Origin: Trissonchulus latispiculum
Lineage: Eukaryota > Nematoda > Enoplea > Enoplida > Ironidae
NCBI GenBank assembly: GCA_030248195.1
Contig: JASAND010022374.1
Span: 1-64,000 of the forward strand
Reading direction: 5' to 3'
Length of the DNA stretch: 64,000 bases
Shown: one piece after another, positions 46,930 to 57,460 of the stretch
Layout of the letters: each line of letters opens with the position of its first letter
Position numbering within the stretch: the first letter of the stretch is position 1
The notes under the pieces: model-generated
Told to the model about the DNA's origin: nothing
Database searches by the model: none
What the model saw: only the letters and a program-made list of their open reading frames with translations
Translations under genes and position numbers: made by a program

Positions 46930-47718
46930 GGTGATTCTTCCGGATACGCACACTTGACACTAAACTAAAGTGCACTCAATGCATCTACTTCCGCAGACGC
47001 ACACTAGAATTTAGGGAGAAATATTTCTTGGATTTCTCCCTTGATTCCGAAAGGTATCTACCTCCGTAGACGCACACTATGTACATCATTCGCTGAGAAT
47101 TTTGAAACTCCTTACTTAGAATAATATTATAGTTTTATATGCACAAAATAATGTCACCATATAAAAAACCATTGTTCATTGCAACTAAAATATCAGTCAT
47201 AAGGTAAGATTATCAGAGTATCAATTATAAAATTGTTATAAAATTTTCTGCATTTTATTAGATTTTAAAAATGTCAAATATTAGTGAACATAAATGTTTG
47301 AAAAATTAGAAGAACTTGTGTCGGGGGCGGAAAAATTGTTTTATAAAATACACTTTGAATTAATTTTGTTTATAATTTTATAATAAATTTAATTATTTAT
47401 AATAAATTTTATAATTGATACTTTGATAATCTTATCATATGACTGATATTTTAGTTGCAATGAACAATGGTATTTTTATATGGTGACATTATTTTGTGCA
47501 TACCTATAAAAAACTATAACTTTATTTTCTAAGTAAGGAGTTTCAAAATTCTGAGCGAGTGATGTACATAGTATACGTCTACGGAAGTAGATACCTTTCG
47601 GAATCAAGGGAGAAATCCAAGAAATATTTCTCCCTAAATTCTAGTGTGCGTCTGCAGAAGTAGATGCATTGAGTGCACTTTTCTTTAATGTCAAGTGTGC
47701 GTATACGGAAGAATCACC
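46930..47718. mobile_element. Fold-back element with 9-bp target duplication
   Basis: An exact 9-bp duplication ATGTAGGCC flanks it (46921-46929 and 47719-47727). The ends are GGTGATTCTTCCG(G/T)ATACGC and its complement. Arms of about 310 bp are well matched. Words such as AGACGCACACTA recur inside each arm. A 9-bp duplication is typical of Mutator-like elements. Non-coding, so a large MITE. Confidence 0.85.
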
Positions 47719-47959
47719 ATGTAGGCCCGTGTAGCAAGTTTGTGTGTCTGGGCATTTAATTAATCGTGACTTCATTTAATCATTGAAGTCCGAGTACCCT
47801 TTCAATAATGCCGCTTATTGTTACAATATGCCAGCCAGACAATAACGAAAAGGCCAAGGTGTCAGAACAGAACAAAAGTCAAAGAGAATAGAAAAGAGAA
47901 CAGCAGAAGAGAAAAAGCCAGAAATATGTCTTAAAATTCTTAAAACTCTAACATATTAA

Positions 47960-48180
47960 AATTTATTTGCAGCAAAATTCTGAGCCTAATTATTTTTGCT
48001 GAAACTTTTCTTTCCACATTATTACCTTTAACACACTTTTTGTAAGAAGTTCTTTCATTTTTATTACAATATTAATATCGGTAAACTTCTTTCTGCTTCA
48101 GCTGCAGAGCATAACTGGAAAGGGTTTCCTGTTGTGATTGAAAATTTGCAGGACTTCCGTTTTCTGAAATATTAGGTAAA
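47960..48180 (+). repeat. Pre-receptor block L, unit B
   Basis: Matches 19330-19510 and ends about 260 bp before the receptor 2 start codon. Contains TTTTATTACAATATTAAT and GGACTTCCGTTTTCTGAA. Confidence 0.55.
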
Positions 48181-48443
48181 CATGATTCTTCCCTTCTTCG
48201 GTTTTGTGACAAGCTTTCCCAATATTAGCTCTTCGCATCTGAACTTGTGTCGCCGGTGCAAGCAGAATCGGTTTGGTGTAGGTGCAAAAGTGTTCACCGA
48301 TTTTTGTAATAAAAGACCTGCAAGAATAGGTTAAAAATGTGCTGTCAAAGTCACAACGTAGCTTTGATACCAATGTATATAATATTTTAGATTGCTTTCC
48401 AGAATTAATCTGTCAATTTTATGAAGATGTGCATAGCCTTGTA

Positions 48444-50500
48444 ATGGACACTCCCTACAAAATTAGTACCATTGTTTATGCCAGCACATTGGGCATTGCT
48501 TCAGCCATCGGAATTGTAGGAAATATACTGGTAATAAAATCGTAGGCCAATTGTACAGTTTTTGTCCTAAACAGTTACCTAACTTTTTATAATTAAATAA
48601 TTCTATGAGCATACGTTGACAGAAAACTAATATTTATAAACATTTTCCGTGATATTATTTTCAATTTTAGCTACTGATGAATCAAAATAAAAATTTCAAT
48701 TTCCAAATCTAGTAAATCTTTTGTTTAAGACAGTGCTAAGTCTGACACTGATTAGAGCGAACCGAGTGCGGCACAACACCTTCATAGTGAATCTTGCCTT
48801 GGCTGATCTGCTGGTCACTGGTGTTGTAATGCCTTCCAGTATTGCAGGTACATAACGAATGGAAAGTTTCCCAGTCAAAACTACGCAAACAAAAACAGGG
48901 AAAACATTTTATGTAAAGCATTGTGTGTAAAATTCTGTTGGTGTAGAAAATAACGGATCTATTAGGAAAGTATAGGCCTATAGGGACATAGGGACATAGG
49001 GCCTCCTATAGGGACATTTTCAGAAAAAGACCAGAGTAAATTCGCTTTTATCTCGTCTTAAAAACCACCGTTTACTGTCAAGATATGCTTTAATGGCTAT
49101 GAATTTTTGATGATTACAATTTAACTTTCAGCTAGTTCCTATAGCTATAATTTTAGGAGTAGTTTTGGGCAGAGACTATTTTGAGGAACATTCCACATTG
49201 TGCAAAACCCTGGCGAGTATTTGTGCACCCGGATGTTTGGCATCCATGTACACCATTGGTTGGATTTCTGCCAGCAGGTGAGAAATTTGGTGGTGGTAAA
49301 TTAGCGTAAAAGTCTGGTTTGCCTTTGCTGCTACTTTTTACGATTTAGCAACAACGAGTGGGAAGGATTTTTGTGATTTTTTTCGAAACCCAAAGAAAAC
49401 CGATGGGACGAGAAATGTCTGGGCCGGGATTTTGCTGGAAACGGAAAATAATGTTTTTGGTAAGACTGCGCCGTTTGAGGAATCTAATTTGTTCGGTTCA
49501 GGTCTGTATATTTTACTGTAATCTTAAAAGTAGATTTTAGCTTATCCTGGGGCTGGACAAACAAGGCAAACGATAACGTAAACTTTCTGTTGCAACTCAA
49601 AACAATATTTGTTCCCTCAAATTTTCAGTTTTTACCCCGCATTTGTATCAAAAATATGAATGGTACCGGTGCAGCAGTTTGAAATTTCAGTTAAAAGCAG
49701 ATCCTTACTATAAAATCTTACAGCATCTAAACTTCACTATTTTCAGATACTACTACATTTGTCATCATCAGAAGTATATAAAGCTGTTTACTCGACGAAA
49801 AACGGCCGTCTACATTGCATCGATTTGGTTCATGTGCTTTGCCTTGCACTTACCCAACCATGTGGGCTGGGGTAAACCGCGCTACAGTCGCGGATTTCGC
49901 CTCTGTACCCTAGACATGGAAGTCCGGTCCTACAGTATCTTCTATGGCGTCTGCCTCCTGATCGCAATCGCGATAACGTTCAGCTTCTACACTAGAATCT
50001 ACCTACGCATCCGACACAGCTATCTGCCAAAGCGAATTATTCTGGGCTCAAAATCTCGCCACGAGCAGCGTAGGGTTCTGGATGAAATCAAACTGATCAA
50101 AACTTCGTTTAAAATCTTCATTCTCTACATAGCTTCTTGGATGCCGGCAGCCTATCTGTTTCTACACGGGATTGACGAGTCTATTCCAATTCCAGTCTAT
50201 CTATTTGGCGCCTTTGCAGCCCACGGAAATAGTACGTGGAACTTTTTCGTCTACTACGTTGACAATGAGAACTTTCGACGTCAGTTTAGACTTACAGGCA
50301 AACGTCTGTTGCAGTGCGGTCGAAAGTCAAGAAGTCGAAAACGGGTTCAAACGGCCGGATCCAGTTTCGAGCAAAGCGGATCGAAGCACAGTCTAAGTCG
50401 CTCCATCTGTAGAGATCTGACGATTCAAAATAACGATACTGTCGAATCCTTACTGACGCCGCCTCAGCTGAAGAAAATTACTTTGCAAGTTACGATATAA
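48444..50500 (+). CDS. Melatonin-receptor-like GPCR, copy 2 (4 exons)
   Basis: Paralogue of the gene at 20573-26295. Exons: 48444-48530, 48730-48847, 49157-49277 and 49747-50500 (359 codons plus TAA). Exon lengths (87, 118, 121, 754) and phases equal those of copy 1. Introns are compact (199, 309 and 469 bp) with no fold-back elements. Seven membrane segments. GN27 in TM1, LALAD55 in TM2, C84-C162 as the likely disulfide, SR109Y, W136, WMP in TM6, and N274FFVY278 followed by a helix-8-like FRRQF. Position 5.50 is alanine (182) where proline is usual. The C-terminus ends V-T-I (V-T-L in copy 1), a possible class II PDZ ligand. The first exon frame stays open upstream to about 48339, so an N-terminal extension cannot be excluded. 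Confidence 0.88.
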
Positions 50501-50936
50501 GTCGGCTTCGAACGGTTGGAATGCCTGTCATCATGAATTTCTCGCGATAGCAAACGTTATACTGATACGGTGATGATTTTTTACTGACTCTTGCGGTACA
50601 TAACTGCAACAATCTACAATTTCCCGGTGTACGTACACCATGTACACTTTATAAATACACGACCAGACATTGAGAATCCAAGATTTCAGACCTGGGCCCG
50701 ACTTCGCCCGCGGGTGCCCGGTCCCTAGCACCTTAGACTATACCGACCTGGCTCGCAAACACGAATTCTGTTATCTATTCCGGTTAACCTATCCAACTAC
50801 AAAAGACTAGGTAACAACTAACCAACTGCGGCCATCACACCGAGTGAACAAGCCTTTATTTCTTCACAATATATCACAGAAAAAATTACACAACTGTTAT
50901 ACAATAACAGCATTATCCGGGACTATATGCCACATC
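50501..50936. other. Intergenic region between convergent genes
   Basis: Holds the 3' regions of receptor 2 and the TRMT10-like gene. TTTATT (AATAAA on the minus strand) also occurs at 50855-50860. A GC-rich word cluster lies at 50690-50730. Confidence 0.5.
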
Positions 50937-50942
50937 TTTATT
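50937..50942 (-). terminator. Polyadenylation signal for the TRMT10-like gene
   Basis: AATAAA on the minus strand, 20 bp after the stop codon. A second AATAAA lies at 50855-50860 and may be the one used. Confidence 0.5.
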
Positions 50943-50961
50943 CTAACTACTATAGTATCTG

Positions 50962-53190
50962 TTATGTAGCATTGAGTTCATTAAATTCTTCATCATTCGG
51001 TTCAGCTGACGACGAAGAACTCGTCGTGACTGATGCCGCTTTCAGGGCCGGCTGTTTTCGTTTCGGAATCGCATCAAAGAAGGCCCGTTCCCAGTCCTGG
51101 TGCAGCGACCAGCCCAGTAGAATCTCAAAGACCTGATTTATGGTCAGGACTTTCCGAGTCTTCATGTCCAGATAGTCCTGGATCGGGAGTTGGGCATGGG
51201 AGACCCCGGCCGACTCCGCCAGTCGATGACAGAGACCTTTGTGATGGTTGTGGTCCACAAGACCGCCTGAAATATGGAATGGGAGGGAACTGTCAAAAAC
51301 TCATGAGAAATTGAAAAACAGTATGACGCTTAGAACTCAAATTAGAAAAACTTCACAAGTAGCTAGCTGCCAAACTGCCCCCCCCGCTCAAAAGAATGAA
51401 CTGAGGCGGCCAGCTTAAATATAGGCTTTGAAATACAGTTTTTAAGGAAATCAGCAAAGGTAATTTAAAATGCACACAAAACAGTACCATTTTCCAACGT
51501 AAAGTCTGTCTCTCCGCTATGCTAAATATTTCACACAAACTTAAGCATCCACTTCGAAGAGTACCAGAAACTGGCAAGAGTATATAAATAATATAAGATA
51601 AGAGTGTGACGACAACTGATAGGCTCTCAGTTATCAGCTTCAGGCGTCATGCTCTGCCCGCTCCGAATGGATTTTCTGACTTGTATCACTGTGTCATATG
51701 ACATAAAGTGTCAACATTGACATAAACGTTGAGTTAGTTACCAATCACATAGAGGGTATCTGGCTCCAGCTGTCTCAGGGTATAGGGCGACTCTGAACTG
51801 AGATAGACAATCTGAGTCAGCGGAAACTGGGGAAGTTGAGCATAACCTTCCCGGTGAAAGTGAACATCCCAATGGGCACTCCCGTCCATGGCATCGAAAA
51901 CGGTTCGAGAAGGCCCGGCGAAACTGGTCACATGGAACTGGAGCGGCGCGGGGGCGCGACGGTTGGCCGCATAGCAGAACTGCAGTTGACGTATGGTCTG
52001 GAAAACAAGAGGCACAGCACACAGTAACCCCAGTGATGGAAATAGCAAATACGTACGTACATGCGGACAATGCAACAGGCACTTCGCTGCAGGGAATTGA
52101 AGAATTGTACCTAAGCGTCCACAGCGTCCTAAACGTCACTTTCAATACGCTGAAATTTTCAAACTGCTTTCAGACGGACAAAGGTTTGGATTTCACAAAA
52201 CTAAACACACCTTGACATTGACAAAACAGATACGTACAAAAATTTACAGAGACCCCTGCTCCCCCCCCCCGGTTACCTGTGAAATTTCCTTTTCGGACAT
52301 GAACTCATCAAAGCTCATGTCAACAGCCACATGAACTCTGGAGATAGAGAGGGCCATCTTGGCCCGTTTGCAGGCCTTTCGACTCAGCCGACCTTCCAAA
52401 TCGAGTCCCTGCGCTCGGGCCTCGCGACGTCGCCGCTTCACTCGCTCTCGCTCCTGCTTCCGTCGTTCACCCCGGCGAGCCAGATAGCGTTCTCGACGGG
52501 CCAGACGTTTCTGTTGGTTCTTGGATAGCTCTGTCAAAGAAGAAGGGTCGGTCGGTCTCTCCGAGTCACGTGGGAAAGGGTCGGTTTCGATGGCATTGGC
52601 TGTCAGGTCAGAAGCGGCATCCTAGAACAGAAAAAAGTCGCCACTACAACTAGAAACTGTAGGGGAAAAGCACAAAAAGATAGAGAAGTATCACTAAAAC
52701 CCGAAACATTTGGGCATGAGGTGGGAATCAAACCCACATCCTTCGGTTTGGTATGGATGGACGTTGTACCACTCAGGTATAAAACTATGTCAACGACAAG
52801 CTTAAGCAGCTGGTGCATCCTGGCAGTAGAAGTCTGCTGCAAGAACTTGGAGAAACAAACTGTTGAAACTGGTTTCTGTTTCCTAACTTGAACCCTGAAC
52901 AAAATTCCCAGGAAAACATCCTCAAAAGTTTTGGAAGGCTGGGAGAAACACTCTGAGCAGAGTTGAGCTCCTGGCTCCGGTGATAGGGGAAGCAATCCCA
53001 GGTCATGAACAGACATTTCCCGAAAACAACTGACTTTACACAAATAACAGTTTCCAACAAAATTGAACACTACTTCAAAGGCAGTCGCTGAAATTTCAGA
53101 AGAAAATGTTGTCGTAGTGTATCCTACCTGATGGCCGTTTGAGCTAGGACTTGGCACAGCAGCCGAGGTTGCTGGTAGTTCCGTGGCCAT
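50962..53190 (-). CDS. TRMT10A: tRNA (guanine-9-N1) methyltransferase, TRMT10A-like (4 exons)
   Basis: Predicted SPOUT-fold enzyme that methylates N1 of guanine 9 in tRNAs using S-adenosylmethionine, in nucleus or cytosol. Minus-strand exons: 53190-53128, 52621-52277, 51997-51742 and 51266-50962 (322 codons plus TAA, phases 0, 0, 1). Domains: low-complexity N-terminus (1-50); [13 protein letters not shown] start of a basic coiled region (54-110), as in TRMT10[15 protein letters not shown] (120-133) opening the SPOUT domain; CYAANRR (144-150); IVYLSSESP (198-206); [11 protein letters not shown] (222-232) with D226 at the catalytic-type aspartate; [29 protein letters not shown]; then an acidic Ser-rich tail. 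Length is close to human TRMT10A (339). The exon 2-3 join reproduces the family's spacing. TRMT10B is less likely. Intron 1 contains a tRNA-like sequence. Confidence 0.92.
52712..52785 (-). other. tRNA-like sequence inside TRMT10A intron 1
   Basis: Minus strand: GTGGG-TTTGATT-CCCAC forms a perfect T-arm and CATCC/GGATG can pair before it, with CTGAGTGGTA resembling an A box. The acceptor stem does not pair and the anticodon-loop region is too long. Probably a tRNA-derived repeat (SINE head) or pseudogene. Confidence 0.3.
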
Positions 53191-53329
53191 TTCAAAAACT
53201 GCACAAGAAATCTGAATCGATACAATGAATAAGACCAATTAACAGGATACTAACTAAACTGAAACCAAAAATGTTACTGCTACTGATGATTACGTAGGTT
53301 AAAAGTTAGGATAAGTTAAATCTGGGCTT

Positions 53330-54100
53330 ATTCTAAGGAATTTTTCTTGGGGGCTCTTTGGGGGGGCCCCTCTGGGGGCGAGTCATTCTGGGGGGGGGGC
53401 GAAATTTCAGGGTATTTTTTAGGGATTTTTTTTCGGGGGGGGGCTTCCCGGGGCCCCCCCGGGCCCGGGGGGGGAAGAAATTTTCGGGGGGGGGGAAGAT
53501 TTTTTTTGCAAAAATGAGCCAAAAAATGGTATTTTGTGGCGTATTTTGCATGGTGAAACGCAAACAGTTCTCAAAAATGCCAGGATTTAAGCTAAAAATA
53601 GCTATTTTTTTGAAAAAATCTCCGGCGAAGCCGGAAATTTTTTGAAAATTGGCCTATTTTTGGCAAAAATTTGGGCCTCCAAAAAATCCCGGAGGGGGGG
53701 AAGCAAAAATCCCGGGAGGGGGCGATTTCGGGGGGGGGGGAAGGCATTTTCGGGGGGGGGGAAGGTCAATTTCGGGGGGCCCCCCCTGTAAAAAATACCC
53801 TGAATTTTTCCTAAATTTTTCTAAAAACATGCTAAAAATAGCGCTGTTTTTATAGTAATCCCCAAAAAAGTTCGTTTTTAATGCAAAAATAGCGCTTAAA
53901 TAGGCAAAACTCGACTAAAAATCTCCGGCGAAGCCGGAAAATTTTTGAAAATTTGGCCTTCTGAGCGATTTTTTCAGGGCAAAAGTTGGTACCAAAAGGG
54001 GCACCCACTTTTTGGGGGGGCCGATTTTGGGGGGGGAACGAGTTTGGGGGGAGGGGTGATTATGGCGGGGCCCCCACCCCCCTCCCCACTAGAATAAGCC
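53330..54100. repeat. G/C-run array
   Basis: Dense G-runs (7-10) with GGGCCCCCC blocks. CTCCGGCGAAGCCGGAAA occurs twice (about 53620 and 53924) and is itself a small hairpin (CCGGC/GCCGG). Glycine- and proline-rich frames on both strands are artefacts of composition. Confidence 0.8.
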
Positions 54101-54160
54101 CAAAAGTTATGTTCGAGCCTGGAAGCTTTAAAACAGCTTTAATTTAGGTAACCTTAATCA

Positions 54161-54460
54161 GGGGCCGTATTCACAAAGCTTTTAGTGGCTGTTTTAGGGA
54201 CACTTTTAGTGTTAGTGGACACTTAAAACTTTTAGGCTTATATATTCTCAAAAATTTAGTATACTTACTTGAGGGCTCTAAGTTTAGGGACACTTTTAGC
54301 ATTTTAGGGACTGTTTTATTGACCATTTTAAGAGTGATTTCACACTAAAAAGTACATAACACTTGATTCACGAAAGCATTTAAGGGACTGAACTGTCACT
54401 AATATTTTAGAGACCTCGGAGGTCCCTTAAACGTTGACTAGTGTTCACTTCAACCAATCC
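54161..54460 (+). mobile_element. Possible PIF/Harbinger MITE (left end)
   Basis: GGGGCCGTATTCACAAAGC is a terminal sequence common in Harbinger-type elements. It is followed by AT-rich sequence with three TTTTAGGGAC words. A matching right end (GTGAATACGGCCCC) was not found, so the element is incomplete or diverged. Confidence 0.45.
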
Positions 54461-55289
54461 GCTTAAAATTTTCTGTGGATGCACTGCACACATTAAGAAA
54501 TCCATCCGTATAAAAATTTCTGAATTTATCGAAATTTTATTTTTGACCAAAATCTGTATGTAACCTCAGCAAACAACCAACCCTAAGCTCTTGCTATTAA
54601 CTTATTTTTGTAAATTATGAACGATTGTCCACATTATGTTCTGTGTAGTAAAATATTAGGCATTTGTATGCCTGAATTATATACAAGTTAGTATATAAAT
54701 TTTACTAGCAGTACATAATACTTTGCGGGTTCAAATTCCGTCGGAGATCCGAATTTCGTTGGGAGCAACGTGGCTACGTTAAACGCAGAAGTATTACTGT
54801 GCCTAATGTCTGAAAATTATTTTTAATAATAAGCTAATAATAATTTTAATAATATATTTATAATAATAATTTTTAATATATTAAAAAAGAAAATGTTAAT
54901 TTGCACATTGAAGTGGCACTAAAAACAAAATTTGAAACCTGAAATGTTCGTGCCATTTGCATATTGTTCATTATAGGCCCCTCATTGCGGGCAGACTTTT
55001 TGTCGGCTCGCCTGGTCCCGCCCCATGTCAAAAGTGCAATAAATTGCATAATTCTTCAAATTCTTTCAAAGAAATATACCATCCTGCCTCACTGTGACAG
55101 TCCTACGACCGCAGACAGTAAAACAAAAATCATGCAAAAAAACATCAGCCTATGAGCTTTGGCTCTCAATATCGATGCTGTACTGAATACGAGTTTTCGG
55201 TAAGACTCAGAATTAGATCGGAAAATTCTAAGTAAACTAATAATTAACGTTAAGCCTACTAGGCTATGCCCTTTACATGCTATTGCCAT
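54461..55289. other. No gene recognised
   Basis: AT-rich. GGGTTCAAATTCC near 54727 resembles a B box but nothing else tRNA-like surrounds it. Confidence 0.3.
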
Positions 55290-56240
55290 TTGATTAGTAT
55301 ACGCAAGGGGAGGTCCATCGTGAAAAAATTTTGTATCACGGATTTTGCTCATTTTCACACATAATCTAGCCACATATGTGTGTACTGTTCAAATTTAAAT
55401 TTTGAGTTGTTTTGTTCAGGTCTCCGTAAGTTACGAGTTATTCATTGAGTACAATTTGAACATCAACGATGACGAGAGTGCTGCAGTGAACTCAAGCAAG
55501 TTTTCGCATATCAAAGTCAATTGTTTCACCTGATTTAGTCAATTTTGTCTAAATATATACTATTAATGAAAGCATTTTTGTGTCGTTTCAAACCGCTTGA
55601 CCTCAGTCAGAAGCTTTGTTAACGGGTTTTTAGGGAAACATTACCACTGGCGCCACTGACGTCTTAAAACATTTAACAGCGATTAACTTAAAATAGAAGC
55701 ATTTCCGAGCCATAGTTCTATGAGAAGAATGTATCCATGCACTGAGAGCTTTCGATTGGTATATAATGTCATATTTTTAAAAATTTGAAAAATAGCTGTT
55801 TTGTGAAATTCGGAGTCTGAGGGTTCCGATTCGCGCGCTGAGAAGTACTGAACATAGCTGTCAGCATAATTTGTGCTACAAATAGATCCAAAGGCATTTT
55901 GACGATTTTCCAGTTTACTTCAAATAAAAATTTATTAAAACTTAAAGGCCTAAATCAAAATTCTACTTCCAACACACCGCGGTTCGTGATCATGTTGCAA
56001 TTCAAGTCCAAAATTATAGAGATTCATGACCGTTCATCGAAGGACTTTTTGGCGCAAGAATAAAATCATCACTTTTTCCATTTCCTATGTCTAACACATG
56101 CAGATACCAAATTTGACGTCAAATTACTCAACAACCAGAAGAGATCCTACTTAAATATCAAAAACTTGTTAAAATATCCCGCTCAAACAACAAGATATGT
56201 CAAAATGAGCGAAATCGGAGATGATCGAAAAACTGGCGGG
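55290..56240 (-). repeat. Diverged inverted copy of the 62668-63985 element
   Basis: Reading left to right, AGGTCCATCGTGAAAAA, TCATTTTCACACATAA, GTTTTGTTCAGGTCTCCGTA, CTATGAGAAGAAT, GAGAGCTTTCGATTG and GAGAAGTACTG occur in the order of the reverse complement of 62668-63985. It ends near GAGCGAAATCGGAGATGATCG (56218). It lacks the clean TTAA ends, so it is an older family member. Confidence 0.65.
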
Positions 56241-56497
56241 AACTGGATTCCCCGTTAAAATATTTTAGTTCTTTAATACCTCGTTAGCTCAAAGCTCTGT
56301 CAAGACTAAGTCATAGTAAGATTTAAAAAATGTTGCATTAATTGCATTTCAAAAATGGGAGGAATTCGAACGCTTATAGACTATTGGGTTGTTTCAAAAG
56401 CTTGCTGAAAGTAGTTAACCGTAGTATAAAAATGACCCCTCTGTAATTTCCGTGAGTGAAGGGGTATCTTTCAGAGAATGAAAGATACTTTCATATG

Positions 56498-56731
56498 TCA
56501 TTTTTTGGCAGGTGGACCCCCACCGGTTTTACTAAGATGTCTCTTCTGATGAGCCCCATCATGTTTTGCCAAAGATGGCATGTTTTCCCACTTCTTCTTG
56601 CACTCTTCCTTGGTAAGGGAAGAACCGAAAGATGACATGGATTCAGCAATTCCTGCCATTTGTCCCACTTCGTTCGATTTGCTCAAGCCCAGGTCCTCTT
56701 GTCCCGAATAATTTTTGTTTCCTGGATCCAA
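56498..56731 (-). pseudogene. Myb/SANT-like DNA-binding protein fragment
   Basis: The frame contains TKEECKKKWENMPSLAKH followed by a KTGGGPP motif. This is the end of the MADF/Myb-SANT-like domain found in NAIF1-type proteins and in the accessory Myb-like protein of Harbinger transposons. Only the C-terminal half of the domain is present, and the frame ends shortly after KTGGGPPAKK. No upstream exon is obvious. Given the Harbinger-like end at 54161, a transposon origin is plausible. An exon of a host MSANTD gene is the alternative. Confidence 0.5.
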
Positions 56732-56984
56732 GCAAAGTTCACAAAGATAGGATTATTCGGAGTCGCCAAACCTCATAGTTTCAACCCCAAAACACTAGTA
56801 AAGTCAGTATTTAAAAGCAGACACTTCAATCAGCTTGCTCACCAGTTGACATAATGGAAATATGAAGGTCCTTGGCGTCAAACTTGAATCATAAAATTAT
56901 TCCCAAGTCGTCTGGACGACGCCATCTAAACCTAGACGCAGCAACTAGGAGACTCAGCTAGGGTTCTGCCCTTAAGAAATTTCT

Positions 56985-57215
56985 CGGGCCGGGCTCGGGC
57001 TCGGGCCAAACAATCTACTCGGACCGGGCTGGCCCGGCCCGAGCCCGGCCCGAAGCCCGAGGCCCGCTTCACGGCCCGAGCCCGAAGCCCGATTCACGGC
57101 CCGAGCGGCCCGAGGAGCCCGAACAGCCCGAGAGGCCCGAGTGCGGCCCGAGCGGCTCGAGTTCAGCCCGAGCAGCCCGAGTGTAGTCCCAGCAGCCCAG
57201 GTGGCCCAAGCATAG
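56985..57215. repeat. Left GGCCCGAG array
   Basis: About 20 irregular copies of GGCCCGAG or GGGCTCGGGCC words. Partner array at 60205-60365. Confidence 0.85.
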
Positions 57216-57460
57216 CATAGCAAGTCCAAAAATGGCTCGAATCACATCCGGTTTGCGCGAGCAATTTTATTAGTATGATGTGTCGGTAAACACAAAATGA
57301 ACTTTCATGGATCGATTAGCTGTAACTTCAAGTGCAACTTTAGCTATTGTTAGAAGCTTTTCATTTCACAATTTTCAGATGCTTTGAGCCCTAATTTGTA
57401 ACCACACACTGGAACTATAAAGCTTATCTTGTAGATTGTAAGATTTTTGGTTATTAAGTA

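Noticed and set aside
52603..53238. A 211-codon minus-strand frame as a single protein
   Set aside because: It reads through intron 1 of the TRMT10-like gene. Only the first 21 codons from the ATG at 53190 are exon, ending at a CAG/GTAGG donor.
53328..53855. Proline- and glycine-rich frames on both strands
   Set aside because: Same homopolymer effect. No start context, domain or splice support.
54720..54760. Possible tRNA B box (GGGTTCAAATTCC)
   Set aside because: No pairing acceptor, D or anticodon stems around it.
56972..57229. 85-codon frame rich in Arg, Ala and Gly
   Set aside because: It is the GGCCCGAG array translated.
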